Notes: generated from the letters alone by a model not told the origin. A stretch of DNA of 64,000 bases from CAVXZE01 sp963766175 (GCA_963766175.1 CAVXZE010000026.1:25648-89647); one strand, 5' to 3'. Positions 28,327 through 37,822 are shown, counted from the first letter of the stretch. A program made the numbers and translations.

Positions 28327-29340
28327 CTAGCACGCACCCTTCCCTGGCACCGGGGTCCGACGGAGACGGAACGCGTCGTGTTCACAGGCGAGTTCCAGGC
28401 CACCGGGGAGCTCGATGCGCGAGCCTGGCCGACCGGAGCGTAGAGTATTTACCACGCGCTCGAGGTGAATGCGGGAGATGTCCCGCGCCGCACCGGTCCG
28501 ACGCAAAGCGAGCCGCACCACGCGGCGCGCCAGCGCCTCGGGCAGGGCCTCCCAGCCGGACCGCTCGATCCGCAGCCCGCCATCCTCCTCGGTCAGGAAT
28601 CTCTCCGCCTCCCTCTCGACGATCTCTGCGATCCACTCCGAATCCCTTCGCTGTGCTTCGGCCAGATCACCGATTGCCCTGAGCAAACGCGGGTTGAAAG
28701 CATCGCGCAGGCCCGGAAGCCAGCTGGCTCGGAGGCGAGCTCTGGCGAAGGCCGGATCGGCATTGGACGGATCTTCCCGCCAGGACAGTCCTTGCACAGT
28801 CGCATAGGAGAGGATCTCCTGGCGCGGGATGCGCAGCAACGGCCGCACCACGAATCCATCCGACGAGCGCTCGGGGATCCCGCCCAGACCGTCCGGGCCG
28901 CTTCCGCGCAGGATTCGCAGCAGCACCGTCTCCGCCTGATCGTCGAGTGTGTGCGCGGTGGCGAGGCGCTCGGCCAGATGCTGCTCGGCCATGGCGCACA
29001 GGGCGTCGTAGCGAACGCGCCGCGCCGCCTCCTGAAGGGTCGGACGTTGGCGGCTCGCCCGGCCGCGGCGGAGGCGCTCCGGATCGACCCGGGCAACATG
29101 CGCCGGCACGTCACACTTGCCCGCCAGCGCCCGCACCGCGCTCTCATCCCTGTCCGACTCCTCCCCGCGCAGACCGTGATTGACGTGGCCAATGCAGAGA
29201 TCGAGGTCCAGGGAGCCAGCCAGGCGGTGCAAGGCGTGGAAGAGAACCGTGGAGTCGACGCCTCCGGAAACCGCCACCAGCACTCGCCGCCCGGGGAGAT
29301 CCAGCTTGCGGGCGGCGGCGGCCACCTCGCGAACTCGCAT
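28327..29340 (-). CDS. tilS: TilS, tRNA(Ile)-lysidine synthetase
   Basis: 337 residues. PP-loop SGGVDSTV near residue 25, GHVNHGLRG, HTLDDQAETVLLRILRGSG and FNPRLLRAI. Converts the CAU-anticodon tRNA-Ile to an AUA reader by adding lysine to C34. It has the core and middle domain but is shorter than E. coli TilS, lacking most of the C-terminal domain, as in many bacteria. Upstream of ftsH as in related genomes. Confidence 0.93.
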   Translation of the reverse strand: MRVREVAAAARKLDLPGRRVLVAVSGGVDSTVLFHALHRLAGSLDLDLCIGHVNHGLRGEESDRDESAVRALAGKCDVPAHVARVDPERLRRGRASRQRPTLQEAARRVRYDALCAMAEQHLAERLATAHTLDDQAETVLLRILRGSGPDGLGGIPERSSDGFVVRPLLRIPRQEILSYATVQGLSWREDPSNADPAFARARLRASWLPGLRDAFNPRLLRAIGDLAEAQRRDSEWIAEIVEREAERFLTEEDGGLRIERSGWEALPEALARRVVRLALRRTGAARDISRIHLERVVNTLRSGRPGSRIELPGGLELACEHDAFRLRRTPVPGKGAC

Positions 29341-29425
29341 TCCGAGATTCTATCGGCTGTGCCCTGGCGCCGCCCCCGAGCCGGCCCGCCCCCACCGCGG
29401 GCCGGGGGCTTCCGGCGACGGCCAA

Positions 29426-30283
29426 TCAGCCCTCGAGAGCACTCGCGGTGCCGATCAGGATGCGGGTCCCGTCGTCCTTCTCGGCCCACACGTCGCAGTG
29501 CACCCGGTTCTTCGCGCCTTCGGCCTGGGATTCGCGGATCTTGGCGTGGGTGGTGACACTCTCGTCGACCCAGAGCACATTCGTGAGCTTGAGGGACATC
29601 TTGCCACCCTCCGCAAAGCCCAGACCGAAGTGGTCGAGCATCACCTGGGCGGTGAAACAGGTCGCCATCATTCCCTGCACGACGATGTTCGGGAAGCCGA
29701 GCTTCTTCGCCTCTTCCGCATCGTTGTGATAGTTCTTGGCGGGCCCCGAGAACATCCAGCAGCGGCGCACGTCGACAGTCTTCTTGACGGACGGCAGATC
29801 CGCGCCGGTCGCGGTGGGAAAGGGCGGCCGCGCCTTCTTCTTGGCAGCCGTCGAGTTATCGACGACGAAGCCATCGGCTCCCTGCTTCGGCGGCAGAAAG
29901 GACTGATGGGTGCGCCCGCGGACCAGGAGCCGTCCGTCTTTCGCATCGACGAGGTCGGTCTCGTTCACCACGTAGTCGCGGCCGCGCTTCTGGTAGCGCT
30001 CGACGATGGTCGATCGGGAGCGAACCCGGGACCCGACGCGCATCGGCGCGAAGAGCTCCCAGTCCTGCTGCGCGTGGAGGTTTCCGAAGATGTTCTTCAG
30101 GTACCACTGGTCGACGTACTCGTAGCACTCGGAGTGGTAGAGGAGAGGTGGGGCGATCTCCTGATAGAGGGGATTCCGATCGTCGAGAGCGGTCGAATAG
30201 AACTCGACGGTCTCTCGAGTCACCTCGTAATCACGGCTTCCGCAATGGCGTCCGACGAAGGCGGGTTCCCCCCGAAGATTCAT
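29426..30283 (-). CDS. MaoC-like double hot-dog dehydratase
   Basis: 285 residues. N-terminal FAS1-type dehydratase domain (residues ~5-140) and C-terminal MaoC hydratase domain with NYHNDAEEAKKLGFPNIVVQG, the region carrying the Asp/His pair of (R)-specific enoyl-CoA hydratases. Likely hydrates or dehydrates an acyl-CoA or acyl carrier thioester; substrate unknown. ATG 30283 follows GGAGGAA. It starts 61 bases after the DegT gene. Confidence 0.82.
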   Translation of the reverse strand: MNLRGEPAFVGRHCGSRDYEVTRETVEFYSTALDDRNPLYQEIAPPLLYHSECYEYVDQWYLKNIFGNLHAQQDWELFAPMRVGSRVRSRSTIVERYQKRGRDYVVNETDLVDAKDGRLLVRGRTHQSFLPPKQGADGFVVDNSTAAKKKARPPFPTATGADLPSVKKTVDVRRCWMFSGPAKNYHNDAEEAKKLGFPNIVVQGMMATCFTAQVMLDHFGLGFAEGGKMSLKLTNVLWVDESVTTHAKIRESQAEGAKNRVHCDVWAEKDDGTRILIGTASALEG

Positions 30284-30344
30284 GTCTTCCTCCAGGCACG
30301 GGCTCCCGTCGCTTGTACCAGATTCCAGGAGCTCAGGCTTTGCC

Positions 30345-31436
30345 CTACACCTTCGAGATGCACGCGGCGACCCGCTCGGGAGCATCCGCGGGAAGCTCCG
30401 GGTAGATCGGCAGGCACAGCACCTCATCCGCGGCAGCCTCCACGCGAGGGAAGGCACCCGGGCCGTATCCGAGATCCTTGAAGATCGGCTGGCGGTGCAA
30501 GGGCACCGGGTAGTGGATCGCCGACTGGATCCCGTCCTCCAAGAGCGCGTCACGGAGCGCATCGCGGCGGGGTGAGCGCACGGTGTAGGCGTGATAGACG
30601 TGGCGGGCCCAGGGCATCTCGGCGGGCGTGCTCACGCCCGAGTTCGCGAGCGCCGCGTCGTAGCGCTTTGCGTGGGCGCGCCGCATCTCGGTCCAGCGCT
30701 CCAGGTGCCGCAGCTTGACCCGCAGGATCGCCCCCTGGATACCCTCCATCCGGTAGTTGAACCCGAGAAGTTCGTGGCGGTACTTGCTCGTCTGTCCCCA
30801 GTCGCGGAGTAGCCGCACCAGCTTCTCTCGCTCCGGATCCGAGGTCACCACGATCCCCCCCTCACCGCAGGCGCCGAGGTTCTTGGTCGGGTAGAAGCTG
30901 AAGCAGCCGATGTCGCCGAGCCCGCCCGCACGGCGGCCCTTGTACTCCGCGCCATGAGCCTGCGCCGCATCCTCGATCACGACGAGACCGTGGCGTCGGG
31001 TGATCTCCAGGATCGGATCCATGTCCGCAGGTTGTCCGTAGATATGGACGGGAACCACTGCCATCGTCCGGGGCGTGATCGCCGCCTCGAGCTGCGCAGG
31101 ATCCAGCGTAAGGGAAACCGGATCGACATCCACGAAGACCGGTGTAGCGCCGGCGTAGCGGATCGTGGCGGCCGTCGCGATGAAGGTGAAGGGCGCTGTA
31201 ATGACCTCATCGCCGGGGCCCACCCCCGCGGCGAGAAGCGCCAGGTGAAGCGCGCTGGTTCCCGAGTTCACCCCCACGCCGTGCGCCGCGCCGCAGTAGT
31301 CCGCAAACTCCGACTCGAAGCTCTCGACCTCGCTCCCGAGCACGTAGGCGGCGTTCGCGAGAACGCGGGTCACGGCCTCCTCGACCTCTCTCTGGATTTC
31401 CCGGTACTGCGCTCGAAGATCGACGAACGGAATCAC
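30345..31436 (-). CDS. DegT/DnrJ/EryC1-family sugar aminotransferase
   Basis: 363 residues, fold-type I PLP enzyme: NSGTSALHLAL, EDAAQAHGAEYKG, and PLP Lys in FYPTKNLGACGEGG. The family transaminates keto-sugars attached to nucleotides for O-antigen, glycan or natural product synthesis. No other sugar pathway gene adjoins it; the nearest is the reductase at 47,114. Specificity cannot be read from the sequence. Confidence 0.92.
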   Translation of the reverse strand: MIPFVDLRAQYREIQREVEEAVTRVLANAAYVLGSEVESFESEFADYCGAAHGVGVNSGTSALHLALLAAGVGPGDEVITAPFTFIATAATIRYAGATPVFVDVDPVSLTLDPAQLEAAITPRTMAVVPVHIYGQPADMDPILEITRRHGLVVIEDAAQAHGAEYKGRRAGGLGDIGCFSFYPTKNLGACGEGGIVVTSDPEREKLVRLLRDWGQTSKYRHELLGFNYRMEGIQGAILRVKLRHLERWTEMRRAHAKRYDAALANSGVSTPAEMPWARHVYHAYTVRSPRRDALRDALLEDGIQSAIHYPVPLHRQPIFKDLGYGPGAFPRVEAAADEVLCLPIYPELPADAPERVAACISKV

Positions 31437-31441
31437 ACCTG

Positions 31442-31771
31442 GGTCCTCGCGGGCTCGCGTGCGCCAGAGCGGCCCCGCATCTCATACCGGCGGACCACGA
31501 GGAGCGCAAGGGCGCCATCAAGAGACGGATCCCGGAGCTGAAGCACCAGCGTGACGCATCCCTCGAGGCGCACGATCACGACGGACTCGAGCGCGTGCGT
31601 CGGCAGATCCACCGGCTGAAACGGCAGATCCGGCGCGCCACTGTCCGAGCGCAGAGACCGCGTCGCGCGGACGACGCGCCTCAGGAGGAGCGATCGAGCT
31701 CGAGAACCATCCAGCCCGCACCCGCGATCGACAGAGCCCGCTCGCGCGCTTCCCTTTCGGATTCGCAGTGA
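31442..31771 (+). pseudogene. orphan coding-like segment, no start codon
   Basis: In the gap between the DegT and PilZ genes the plus strand reads in one open frame ADHEERKGAIKRRIPELKHQ, then a charged helical stretch ending in QIHRLKRQIRRATV, with very GC-rich third positions and a coiled-coil look like small charged hypothetical proteins. No ATG, GTG or TTG precedes it in frame (a CTG exists at 31439). The stop at 31769-31771 falls inside the 3' end of the PilZ gene on the other strand. Either a decayed gene, a gene with a rare start, or chance. Confidence 0.3.
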
Positions 31772-32229
31772 AGCGTCAGCGTCCGCGACCGCGGCCCCCC
31801 TTCCTGCTTGACGCGGACTCGAAACTGGATCCCGGGAGAATCTGAGGGCGACCCCAGCGCCGGCTCGACGCTGTCGCAGCCGGCGGATGGACTCGTCCTG
31901 GGCACCTCACCCGCCACGCCCGAAAGGAAGCTGTAGTAGGCCTCCGGTGCGGATTCGATGCGAACTCCGACGCCGCCCTGGGAAACCGATCGAAGGTGGG
32001 GAGCGACCATGCGCCTCCAGACGACCTTCCCCCCGATCGGGACGGTGTCCGAGCGGCTCGCCACGTCGAGATCGACCAGCACGTCGGCCCCCGGCGGAGG
32101 CCCTGCGCCGGTCTGGACGAAGAGCCCGCCCCTCGAGACGTTCAAGACCATCGCGGAGTGAGAGCCCCCGGCCACCTTGAGCCTGCAGGGCAGCCTCTTC
32201 CTGAAGCGCGGCTCCGCCTGTGTCTGCAC
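31681..32229 (-). CDS. PilZ-domain protein
   Basis: About 182 residues. PilZ motifs RFRKR and NVSRGG in the first ~110 residues indicate c-di-GMP binding; the C-terminal ~70 residues (RVRVKQEGG..., TLHCESEREARERAL) are a small separate region of unknown role. GTG 32229 is chosen because GGGGAT precedes it and PilZ begins soon after; the frame stays open to TTG 32334. Soluble. Promoter not recognised; the tRNA gene lies about 160 bases upstream. Confidence 0.8.
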   Translation of the reverse strand: MQTQAEPRFRKRLPCRLKVAGGSHSAMVLNVSRGGLFVQTGAGPPPGADVLVDLDVASRSDTVPIGGKVVWRRMVAPHLRSVSQGGVGVRIESAPEAYYSFLSGVAGEVPRTSPSAGCDSVEPALGSPSDSPGIQFRVRVKQEGGPRSRTLTLHCESEREARERALSIAGAGWMVLELDRSS

Positions 32230-32386
32230 GTCCCGATCCCCAGCGATTCCCAATTCAGCGTTTCGGCGTGGCCAGAGGCTTGCTTGAGCGGCGCAGGCCG
32301 AGACCCGCGAGGCCGCAGGAATGGAGGGGTGCAAGAAAGGGAGAGCGCCCCGGCCAAGACACGCGGGTCTGGTGGCGAGTGAGCAG

Positions 32387-32463
32387 TGGTGGCGGTGGGT
32401 GGACTCGAACCACCGACCTACGGCTTATGAAACCGTCGCTCTAACCGGCTGAGCTACACCGCC
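32387..32463 (-). tRNA. tRNA with CAU anticodon (Met, possibly Ile2)
   Basis: Full cloverleaf on the minus strand: acceptor GGCGGTG/CACCGCC, D-stem GCTC/GAGC, anticodon stem ACGGT/GCCGT with loop TTCATAA (anticodon CAT), T-stem GGTGG/CCACC with TTCGAGT, discriminator A and an encoded CCA (32387-32389). The G1-C72 pair rules out initiator tRNA. Elongator Met is the default call; a lysidine-modified Ile2 tRNA, the substrate of TilS, cannot be excluded without identity-element comparison. Confidence 0.9.
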
Positions 32464-32485
32464 AGGAACGTGCCGGAGCGAGACC

Positions 32486-33181
32486 TTAGCGCAGGTCCGA
32501 GTGGGTTTCTGGATCGATCTCGAGGACTTCCAGACCGCCCTGGAGCTCGTCCACCGGGGGCGATGGAGCGGGCAGCGAGAAGACGCGATCCTCGAGGGCA
32601 TCGACCCGGCCACGCAGTGATTCGAGCTCCGACATCGCATCCTGGAGCAGCTCGTCCGCGATCGCACCGCCATCGCCGGGCGGCGCAGCGCTGACGGGGG
32701 CGAGGCCACCGGGAGCCGTGCCATCGGCCAGTAGATGGCGGCCCACCTTCTCTGCCACCTGGTCGAGGTTGGGAATGATCTCACCCAGAGAGCCGGACTG
32801 GATGAAGATCGACCGGGACACTCCCTCTGCCGCCGCCGAAACCGGGGCCAGCTGCAGGTCGAGGCTCGCACCCTCGCCGAACTGGGTGAAGGAGCCAAAG
32901 AGCACGTACTCGGCACCCGCTCCGCTACCCATGGCCTTGGCGGCCTCGAGGTTGGTGGTGGCCTGGCCTTCGCCCTGGACGCGGATCACCCCCACACCGG
33001 GTACGCGGCCCAGCCGGGAGGCGAGCATGTCCGCCAGACCGGCCTCCAGGTACTCCTTCTGCTCCAGGGTGTGGACCACGAGCGGGAGGATCGCGAGCTC
33101 CGTTCGGGGTTCGGCGAAGGATCTCTGCACGCCGAGCACGAGCACGAAACCGGCAACAACGACTGCAAGACTGCGACGCAT
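32486..33181 (-). CDS. secreted TolB_N/FlgO-like protein
   Basis: 231 residues. Signal peptide (VVVAGFVLVLGVQRSFAEP), then a domain of the TolB-N/FlgO/CsgG-like type (LAILPLVVHTLEQKEYLEAG, GAEYVLFGSFTQFG), and a C-terminal coiled coil (MSELESLRGRVDALEDRV). Periplasmic or outer-membrane associated; its role is unknown. It has its own promoter and is the last gene before the tRNA. Confidence 0.65.
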   Translation of the reverse strand: MRRSLAVVVAGFVLVLGVQRSFAEPRTELAILPLVVHTLEQKEYLEAGLADMLASRLGRVPGVGVIRVQGEGQATTNLEAAKAMGSGAGAEYVLFGSFTQFGEGASLDLQLAPVSAAAEGVSRSIFIQSGSLGEIIPNLDQVAEKVGRHLLADGTAPGGLAPVSAAPPGDGGAIADELLQDAMSELESLRGRVDALEDRVFSLPAPSPPVDELQGGLEVLEIDPETHSDLR

Positions 33182-33237
33182 CAGATCTCAGCTCCCCTGA
33201 GCGGGGGCTGCCCCCCCATCAGCATAAGTCCTGGTTT

Positions 33238-33266
33238 TTTCTATCAGTCTACGTGCCGGGGGTCAA
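33238..33266 (-). promoter_or_regulatory. promoter of the TolB_N-like gene
   Basis: TTGACC (33261-33266), 17-base spacer, TAGAAA (33238-33243) on the minus strand, about 55 bases before the ATG. A hairpin CAGCCCC/GGGG-A-GCTG lies in the leader near the ribosome site. Confidence 0.45.
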
Positions 33267-33317
33267 CCGACTTGACGGGGTGATGGGGGCTTTCGGGCGA
33301 GGCGGAATGGGCCCCGG

Positions 33318-34991
33318 CTAGCCACCCGCAGCGGGGTCGGACTCGACGGGGATGAGAACTCGGAAGGTGGTGTTCTCGCCGGGCCGACTCGATACCTCGA
33401 TCGTGCCCTGATGGTCGGCGACGATCCGGTGACAGATCATCAGACCGAGGCCACTGCCCTGATCGGGCCCCTTGGTCGTGAAGAAGGGATCGAAGATCCG
33501 CTCGAGGTCTTCCTCCGCGATTCCGGGGCCGGAGTCGACGACCTCGATGGCTGCTCCCTTGCGACCGCCCGGTCCTCCCGGAGTGACGCGAACCTGGACC
33601 TTCCCTCCCTTGGGAGATGCATGGATCGCGTTCAAGAGAAGGTTCAGCAGCATCTGGTGCAGCTGGTCCCGCACCGCTGTCAGCTTCGGCGTCTTGGGCG
33701 CGCCCGATACTTCGATCTCGACCTCGCCTGCCGCCGCTTCGGGAACCAGCAACGTGGCCACCTCGTGCGCCAGGGCGATCGGGTCGCAATGCACCCGCGG
33801 CTCCTGCTCCACCCCGGAGCGACTGAGGCGATTCATGGTCGCGACGAGACCCCGGATGCGATCCACCTCCTTGCAGGCGAGCCGGTAGTAGTCTCCCCAG
33901 AACTCCTCGTCGTCCTCCGTCCGCTTCGCAGCGGCCAGACTCAGGAAGGTGTGGATCGAGACCAGGGGGTTGTTGATCTCGTGTGCCAGACCCGCGGCCA
34001 GGGTGCCGAGGGTCCCCAGCCGATCCGCACGCAGCACCTGCTGGCGGGAGCGGCGCAGGTCCTCCACCAGCCTTGCGTTCTCGATGGCGATCGCAGCCTG
34101 AGTGGCCAGGCCCTCGAGAAGGGTGCGGTCGGCGACGCCGAAGGCCGCACCGCCCCGCCGGTTGTCGACAGCGATGGCGCCGATCACGCCCTTCTTCCCG
34201 ATCAGCGGAACCACCAGGATCTCGTCGGCCGCTACCTCTACCACCCAGCGCCGAATCGGAGCCTCGTAGTCGGTCGCTCTCGCGACACTCAGCGTCTGCG
34301 CCTCCCCGTCGATCAGACGATCCATGAAGGCGGGCGCCGCGGAGGCGCGGATCGGCTCGCGGGTGATCTCCTTCTCCACTGCCGGGTCGGAGGGGAGCAG
34401 CCGATCGATCCGGAGGCTCTCCCGGCCCTCGTCGAGGAAGAGCACGGCCGCCGCATCGAAACCCAGCTCTTCGATGATCGCGCTCAGGAGCTGGTCCAGG
34501 AGCGGCTTCAGGTCGAGCTCCTGGTTGATGGTCTGGGCGATTTGATTGACCGCGGTGAGCTCGCGTACCAGACCCTCGCGCTCACGGGCGAGTGCGTAGA
34601 CCTCGATCGAGCGCTTGAGGGTGAGACGCAGCTCGTCCGCGTCCCAGGGCTTCGGAACGTAGCGGTAGATGGACCCGTCGTTGATCGCGACGCTCAAGGT
34701 CTCGGCATCGCCGTAGGCGGTCACGAGAACGCGGATCGTCTTCGGGTCGAGCTCGCGCACCTGCGTCAGGAAATCGACTCCGGTCATGCCGGGCATGCGG
34801 TGATCGGACAGCACCAGGGCCACGGGTTGCTGGTTCAACACCCGCAGCCCCTCTTCTCCGCTGCTGGCGGTGATGATCGAGAACTCGCGACGGAAGCCCA
34901 GCTCGAAAATGCGGAGGTTCTCCGGCTCGTCGTCGACGTAGAGCACCGGGTACTCGCGGTAGTCGAGCAGGCTGCGCGGTCTAGGCTCCAT
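33318..34991 (-). CDS. REC-GAF-histidine kinase
   Basis: 557 residues, soluble. Response-regulator receiver first (phosphorylation Asp63 in LSDHRMPGMTG, KPW at 114-116), GAF sensor (~150-305), HisKA with His337 in LAHEINNPL, and HATPase (DSGPGIAEED, GSGLGLMICHRI). A receiver in front of a kinase can take phosphate from an upstream kinase and set the activity of this one. The ATG overlaps the 3' end of the 926-residue kinase by 11 bases, so the two are made together. Confidence 0.92.
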   Translation of the reverse strand: MEPRPRSLLDYREYPVLYVDDEPENLRIFELGFRREFSIITASSGEEGLRVLNQQPVALVLSDHRMPGMTGVDFLTQVRELDPKTIRVLVTAYGDAETLSVAINDGSIYRYVPKPWDADELRLTLKRSIEVYALAREREGLVRELTAVNQIAQTINQELDLKPLLDQLLSAIIEELGFDAAAVLFLDEGRESLRIDRLLPSDPAVEKEITREPIRASAAPAFMDRLIDGEAQTLSVARATDYEAPIRRWVVEVAADEILVVPLIGKKGVIGAIAVDNRRGGAAFGVADRTLLEGLATQAAIAIENARLVEDLRRSRQQVLRADRLGTLGTLAAGLAHEINNPLVSIHTFLSLAAAKRTEDDEEFWGDYYRLACKEVDRIRGLVATMNRLSRSGVEQEPRVHCDPIALAHEVATLLVPEAAAGEVEIEVSGAPKTPKLTAVRDQLHQMLLNLLLNAIHASPKGGKVQVRVTPGGPGGRKGAAIEVVDSGPGIAEEDLERIFDPFFTTKGPDQGSGLGLMICHRIVADHQGTIEVSSRPGENTTFRVLIPVESDPAAGG

Positions 34992-37761
34992 TCGCTCCCT
35001 CGGCCGGCAGGCGCACCGTCACGCAAGTCCCCTCGCCCGGCTCCGACTCGATCTCGATGCTGCCCCCGTGCCGCTCTACGATCCGGCGGCTCATCGAGAG
35101 CCCCAGGCCGGTCCCCTTTCCAGCCACCTTCGTGGTGAAGAAGGGCTCGAAGAGCCTCCCCTGGACGGCGGCCTCCATACCGGGGCCGGTATCCCGGACC
35201 CGCACCAGCACCTGCGCCACCTCCTCGCTCACCGTGATCTCAATCGCCCCACCCTGTCCTTCGAGCGCCTCTGCCGCATTCTTGAGGATGTTGAGGAAGA
35301 CCTGGTTGAGGGCCCCGGCATCCCCGATGACGGTCGGAACTTGCTGGTCGATCGCCAGGTCCACCTCGGCCTGGCACTCCCGGAACTTGTGGCCGAGGAG
35401 ATGGACCGTGGAACGAAGACCCGACCGGATATCGAATGGGCGGTTTTGGCCCCGGTGAGGAGCCGCGAAATCCCGCAGGTCGCTCACCAGGTTGGAGGTC
35501 CGGTGCAGTCCCTCGTTCACGATCCCGACCAGCTCGGCCAGGGCATCGGCGAGCTCATCGAAGCCGAGCTCCGCCTTGTCCCGCTCGAGCTCCCGGAGCT
35601 GCGCGGACAGCTTCGACGGGTTCGAGGTGTCGAGCTCGGCGACCCGCTGGGCGACGTTGCGCAGATCGTCCACATAGGTCTTCAGGGTGGTAAGAGAATT
35701 GCGGGCGAAGTTCAGGGGGTTGTTGACCTCGTGAGCCACGCCGGCCGAGAGCTCTCCCACGGCGGCCAACCGCTCCGCCTGAACCAGCTGAACCTCAGCC
35801 TCCTTCAGCTCGGAAAGCGTCCGCTCGAGCTCGGCATTGCTCTCCTCGAGCGATGCGTTCTGCGCCACAATCTCCTGCTGGAGCTGCCGCAGCCGCACCA
35901 GCGAGCGGACCCGGGCCAGGAGCTCCCTCGGGTGAAACGGCTTGGTCACGTAGTCATCGGCCCCGAGCTCGAGCCCCTCGATCTTCATCTCCCGTTCTGC
36001 CTTCGAGGTGACGAGCATTACGGGGATGCCACTCGTCTCGGGATCCTCCTTGATGGCCCGGCAGAGATCGGTGCCCGACATCTCCGGCATCATCACGTCG
36101 GTCAGCACCAGCTCGGGAGCGGACTCCCGCACCGCCTCCAGCGCGCTGCGGCCGTTGCTGGCGACCCGCACCCGGAACTCGCGCCCGATCAGGAACGCGA
36201 GCAGACGGCGCATCTCCGCGTTGTCCTCCGCGATGACCACTTCGGGCGTTCCCGGCGGGTGCCCGGACGCGACCTGATCGCCTGCCGGCTCCGTCCTGGC
36301 CCCCTCCCAGCGCTCGACGCTGTGCTCCATCTCGGTGAACCGGCTCTCACCCGGCCCGTCGAGCTCGGGCGAGATCTCGCTGGCCATCGCCTCGAAGGAT
36401 CCCGCCGCGGTGAGCGCCCGGCCGTCGGAGGAACGGAGCATCACCTCATCCTCTGCCGCGTCGGCCTCACCGATCGGCAGGATCAGGTGCATCTCCGTGC
36501 CGCGGCCGTCTCCTTCGCTCTCGGCCCAGACGCGGCCTCCGTGTAGCTGCACCAGCTCCCAGACCAGCGACAGACCGATTCCGGTCCCCTCGTGCTTCCG
36601 CGTCGCCGAGGCGTCGACCTGAGCGAACCGGTCGAACACCTTCTCGAGCTGTGCGGGCGGTATCCCAATGCCGGTATCCGACACCATGATGTGGATTCCC
36701 TCGTCGCACACCTCACCGGACACGACGATCTCCCCCCAATCGGTGAACTTGAGGGAGTTTCCGACCAAGTTGACGATGATCTTCTCGAAGGCGTCGGCAT
36801 CGACGAAAACGATCGGCATGTCCCGAAAGCCTTCGAGCTCGAGGTCGATCCCCTTCCGCTGAGCCGTCGGCCGAGCACCCTCGACCAGCTCGGCCGCAAG
36901 CTGCGCCAGATCGACGGGCGTGCGTTGAATCGAGAGCTCCTGACTCTCGATCTTCGCCAGGTCGAGCAGATTGTTGATGAGCTTCAGGAGCCGAAGCCCA
37001 TTGGCGTTCATCGTCCGCAACGTGCTCTCGACCGTCTCAGGGACCTCTCCAAAGTCGCCGCTCCGAAGCGCATCCAAGGGAGCGAGCATCAACGTCAGAG
37101 GCGTCCGAAGCTCGTGATGGATATTCGCGGTGAAACGTGACTTTGCCTTGTCAAGCTCCCGGAGCTCATTCCCCGCCCGCTCCAGAGCTCGCCGCTGCTT
37201 GAAGTCGGAGAACCTCATTCGGTCCAGAAGAGCGCAGCTCATCACTCCCCCAAACGCAGCGCCGCTCAGGAAGACGCAATGAAGAACGAAGCGGGCCCAA
37301 GGAACTGGATCTGCCCCGAGAATCGGAAGCACTAGGTAGCCGCCTACCAAAATCGAGGTGATCATCGCTGCTTGGAGCGCCGATAGAGGAACGAAGACAC
37401 CGGTTCCTAAGACAAGTAGGACAAGACCTACGTAGTACTCGCTGTCTGCACCACCACCTCCGTAGATCAGCGTGAGCAGCATTCCTCCACCCGCCAGGCA
37501 AGTCGCGAAGGTTGAGGCCAGCGGATGAGTGTCGCTGGTCCGGAAGTAGATCAACGCAAAGATGATATTCAGGCTAAGTCGGAACGGCAGGAATTGCGCG
37601 AAGCTTTCGGGGTAAACCAGCCAATCGACGCCGATGAACAGTGTCTGGATAATGAAGAAGACGAAAACCGCGGTTCGAAGCGCGCGCGGCAGCGCGGTGC
37701 TTTCCACCTCGCGCCGGTACTCGGCGTACAACTCCTGCTCCGACCCCTTACCCAGAGACAT
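34981..37761 (-). CDS. membrane hybrid kinase with two transmitter modules
   Basis: 926 residues. Six membrane helices (residues ~28-180), first HisKA with His216 in HHELRTPL, HATPase (SDTGIGIPPAQ, GTGIGLSLVWEL), receiver with Asp555 (LTDVMMPEMSG), coiled coil (~625-665), second HisKA with His677 in AHEVNNPL, second HATPase (DTGPGMEAAV, GTGLGLSMSRRI). Two complete kinase modules in one chain are rare. No Shine-Dalgarno is visible before the ATG, and the leader holds a 10-base C tract (37823-37832). The membrane part is more A/T-rich than the rest. Confidence 0.92.
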   Translation of the reverse strand: MSLGKGSEQELYAEYRREVESTALPRALRTAVFVFFIIQTLFIGVDWLVYPESFAQFLPFRLSLNIIFALIYFRTSDTHPLASTFATCLAGGGMLLTLIYGGGGADSEYYVGLVLLVLGTGVFVPLSALQAAMITSILVGGYLVLPILGADPVPWARFVLHCVFLSGAAFGGVMSCALLDRMRFSDFKQRRALERAGNELRELDKAKSRFTANIHHELRTPLTLMLAPLDALRSGDFGEVPETVESTLRTMNANGLRLLKLINNLLDLAKIESQELSIQRTPVDLAQLAAELVEGARPTAQRKGIDLELEGFRDMPIVFVDADAFEKIIVNLVGNSLKFTDWGEIVVSGEVCDEGIHIMVSDTGIGIPPAQLEKVFDRFAQVDASATRKHEGTGIGLSLVWELVQLHGGRVWAESEGDGRGTEMHLILPIGEADAAEDEVMLRSSDGRALTAAGSFEAMASEISPELDGPGESRFTEMEHSVERWEGARTEPAGDQVASGHPPGTPEVVIAEDNAEMRRLLAFLIGREFRVRVASNGRSALEAVRESAPELVLTDVMMPEMSGTDLCRAIKEDPETSGIPVMLVTSKAEREMKIEGLELGADDYVTKPFHPRELLARVRSLVRLRQLQQEIVAQNASLEESNAELERTLSELKEAEVQLVQAERLAAVGELSAGVAHEVNNPLNFARNSLTTLKTYVDDLRNVAQRVAELDTSNPSKLSAQLRELERDKAELGFDELADALAELVGIVNEGLHRTSNLVSDLRDFAAPHRGQNRPFDIRSGLRSTVHLLGHKFRECQAEVDLAIDQQVPTVIGDAGALNQVFLNILKNAAEALEGQGGAIEITVSEEVAQVLVRVRDTGPGMEAAVQGRLFEPFFTTKVAGKGTGLGLSMSRRIVERHGGSIEIESEPGEGTCVTVRLPAEGANGA

Positions 37762-37822
37762 AGATTGAGTAATCGACGCGCTAACCCTGCGGCTTTAGGA
37801 ACAATTTGGGATCATCGGCGCC

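Noticed and set aside
30954..31541. 195-codon plus-strand frame across the DegT gene start
   Set aside because: Antisense of a clear PLP aminotransferase; low-quality sequence and a different frame from the coding-like segment at 31442-31771.
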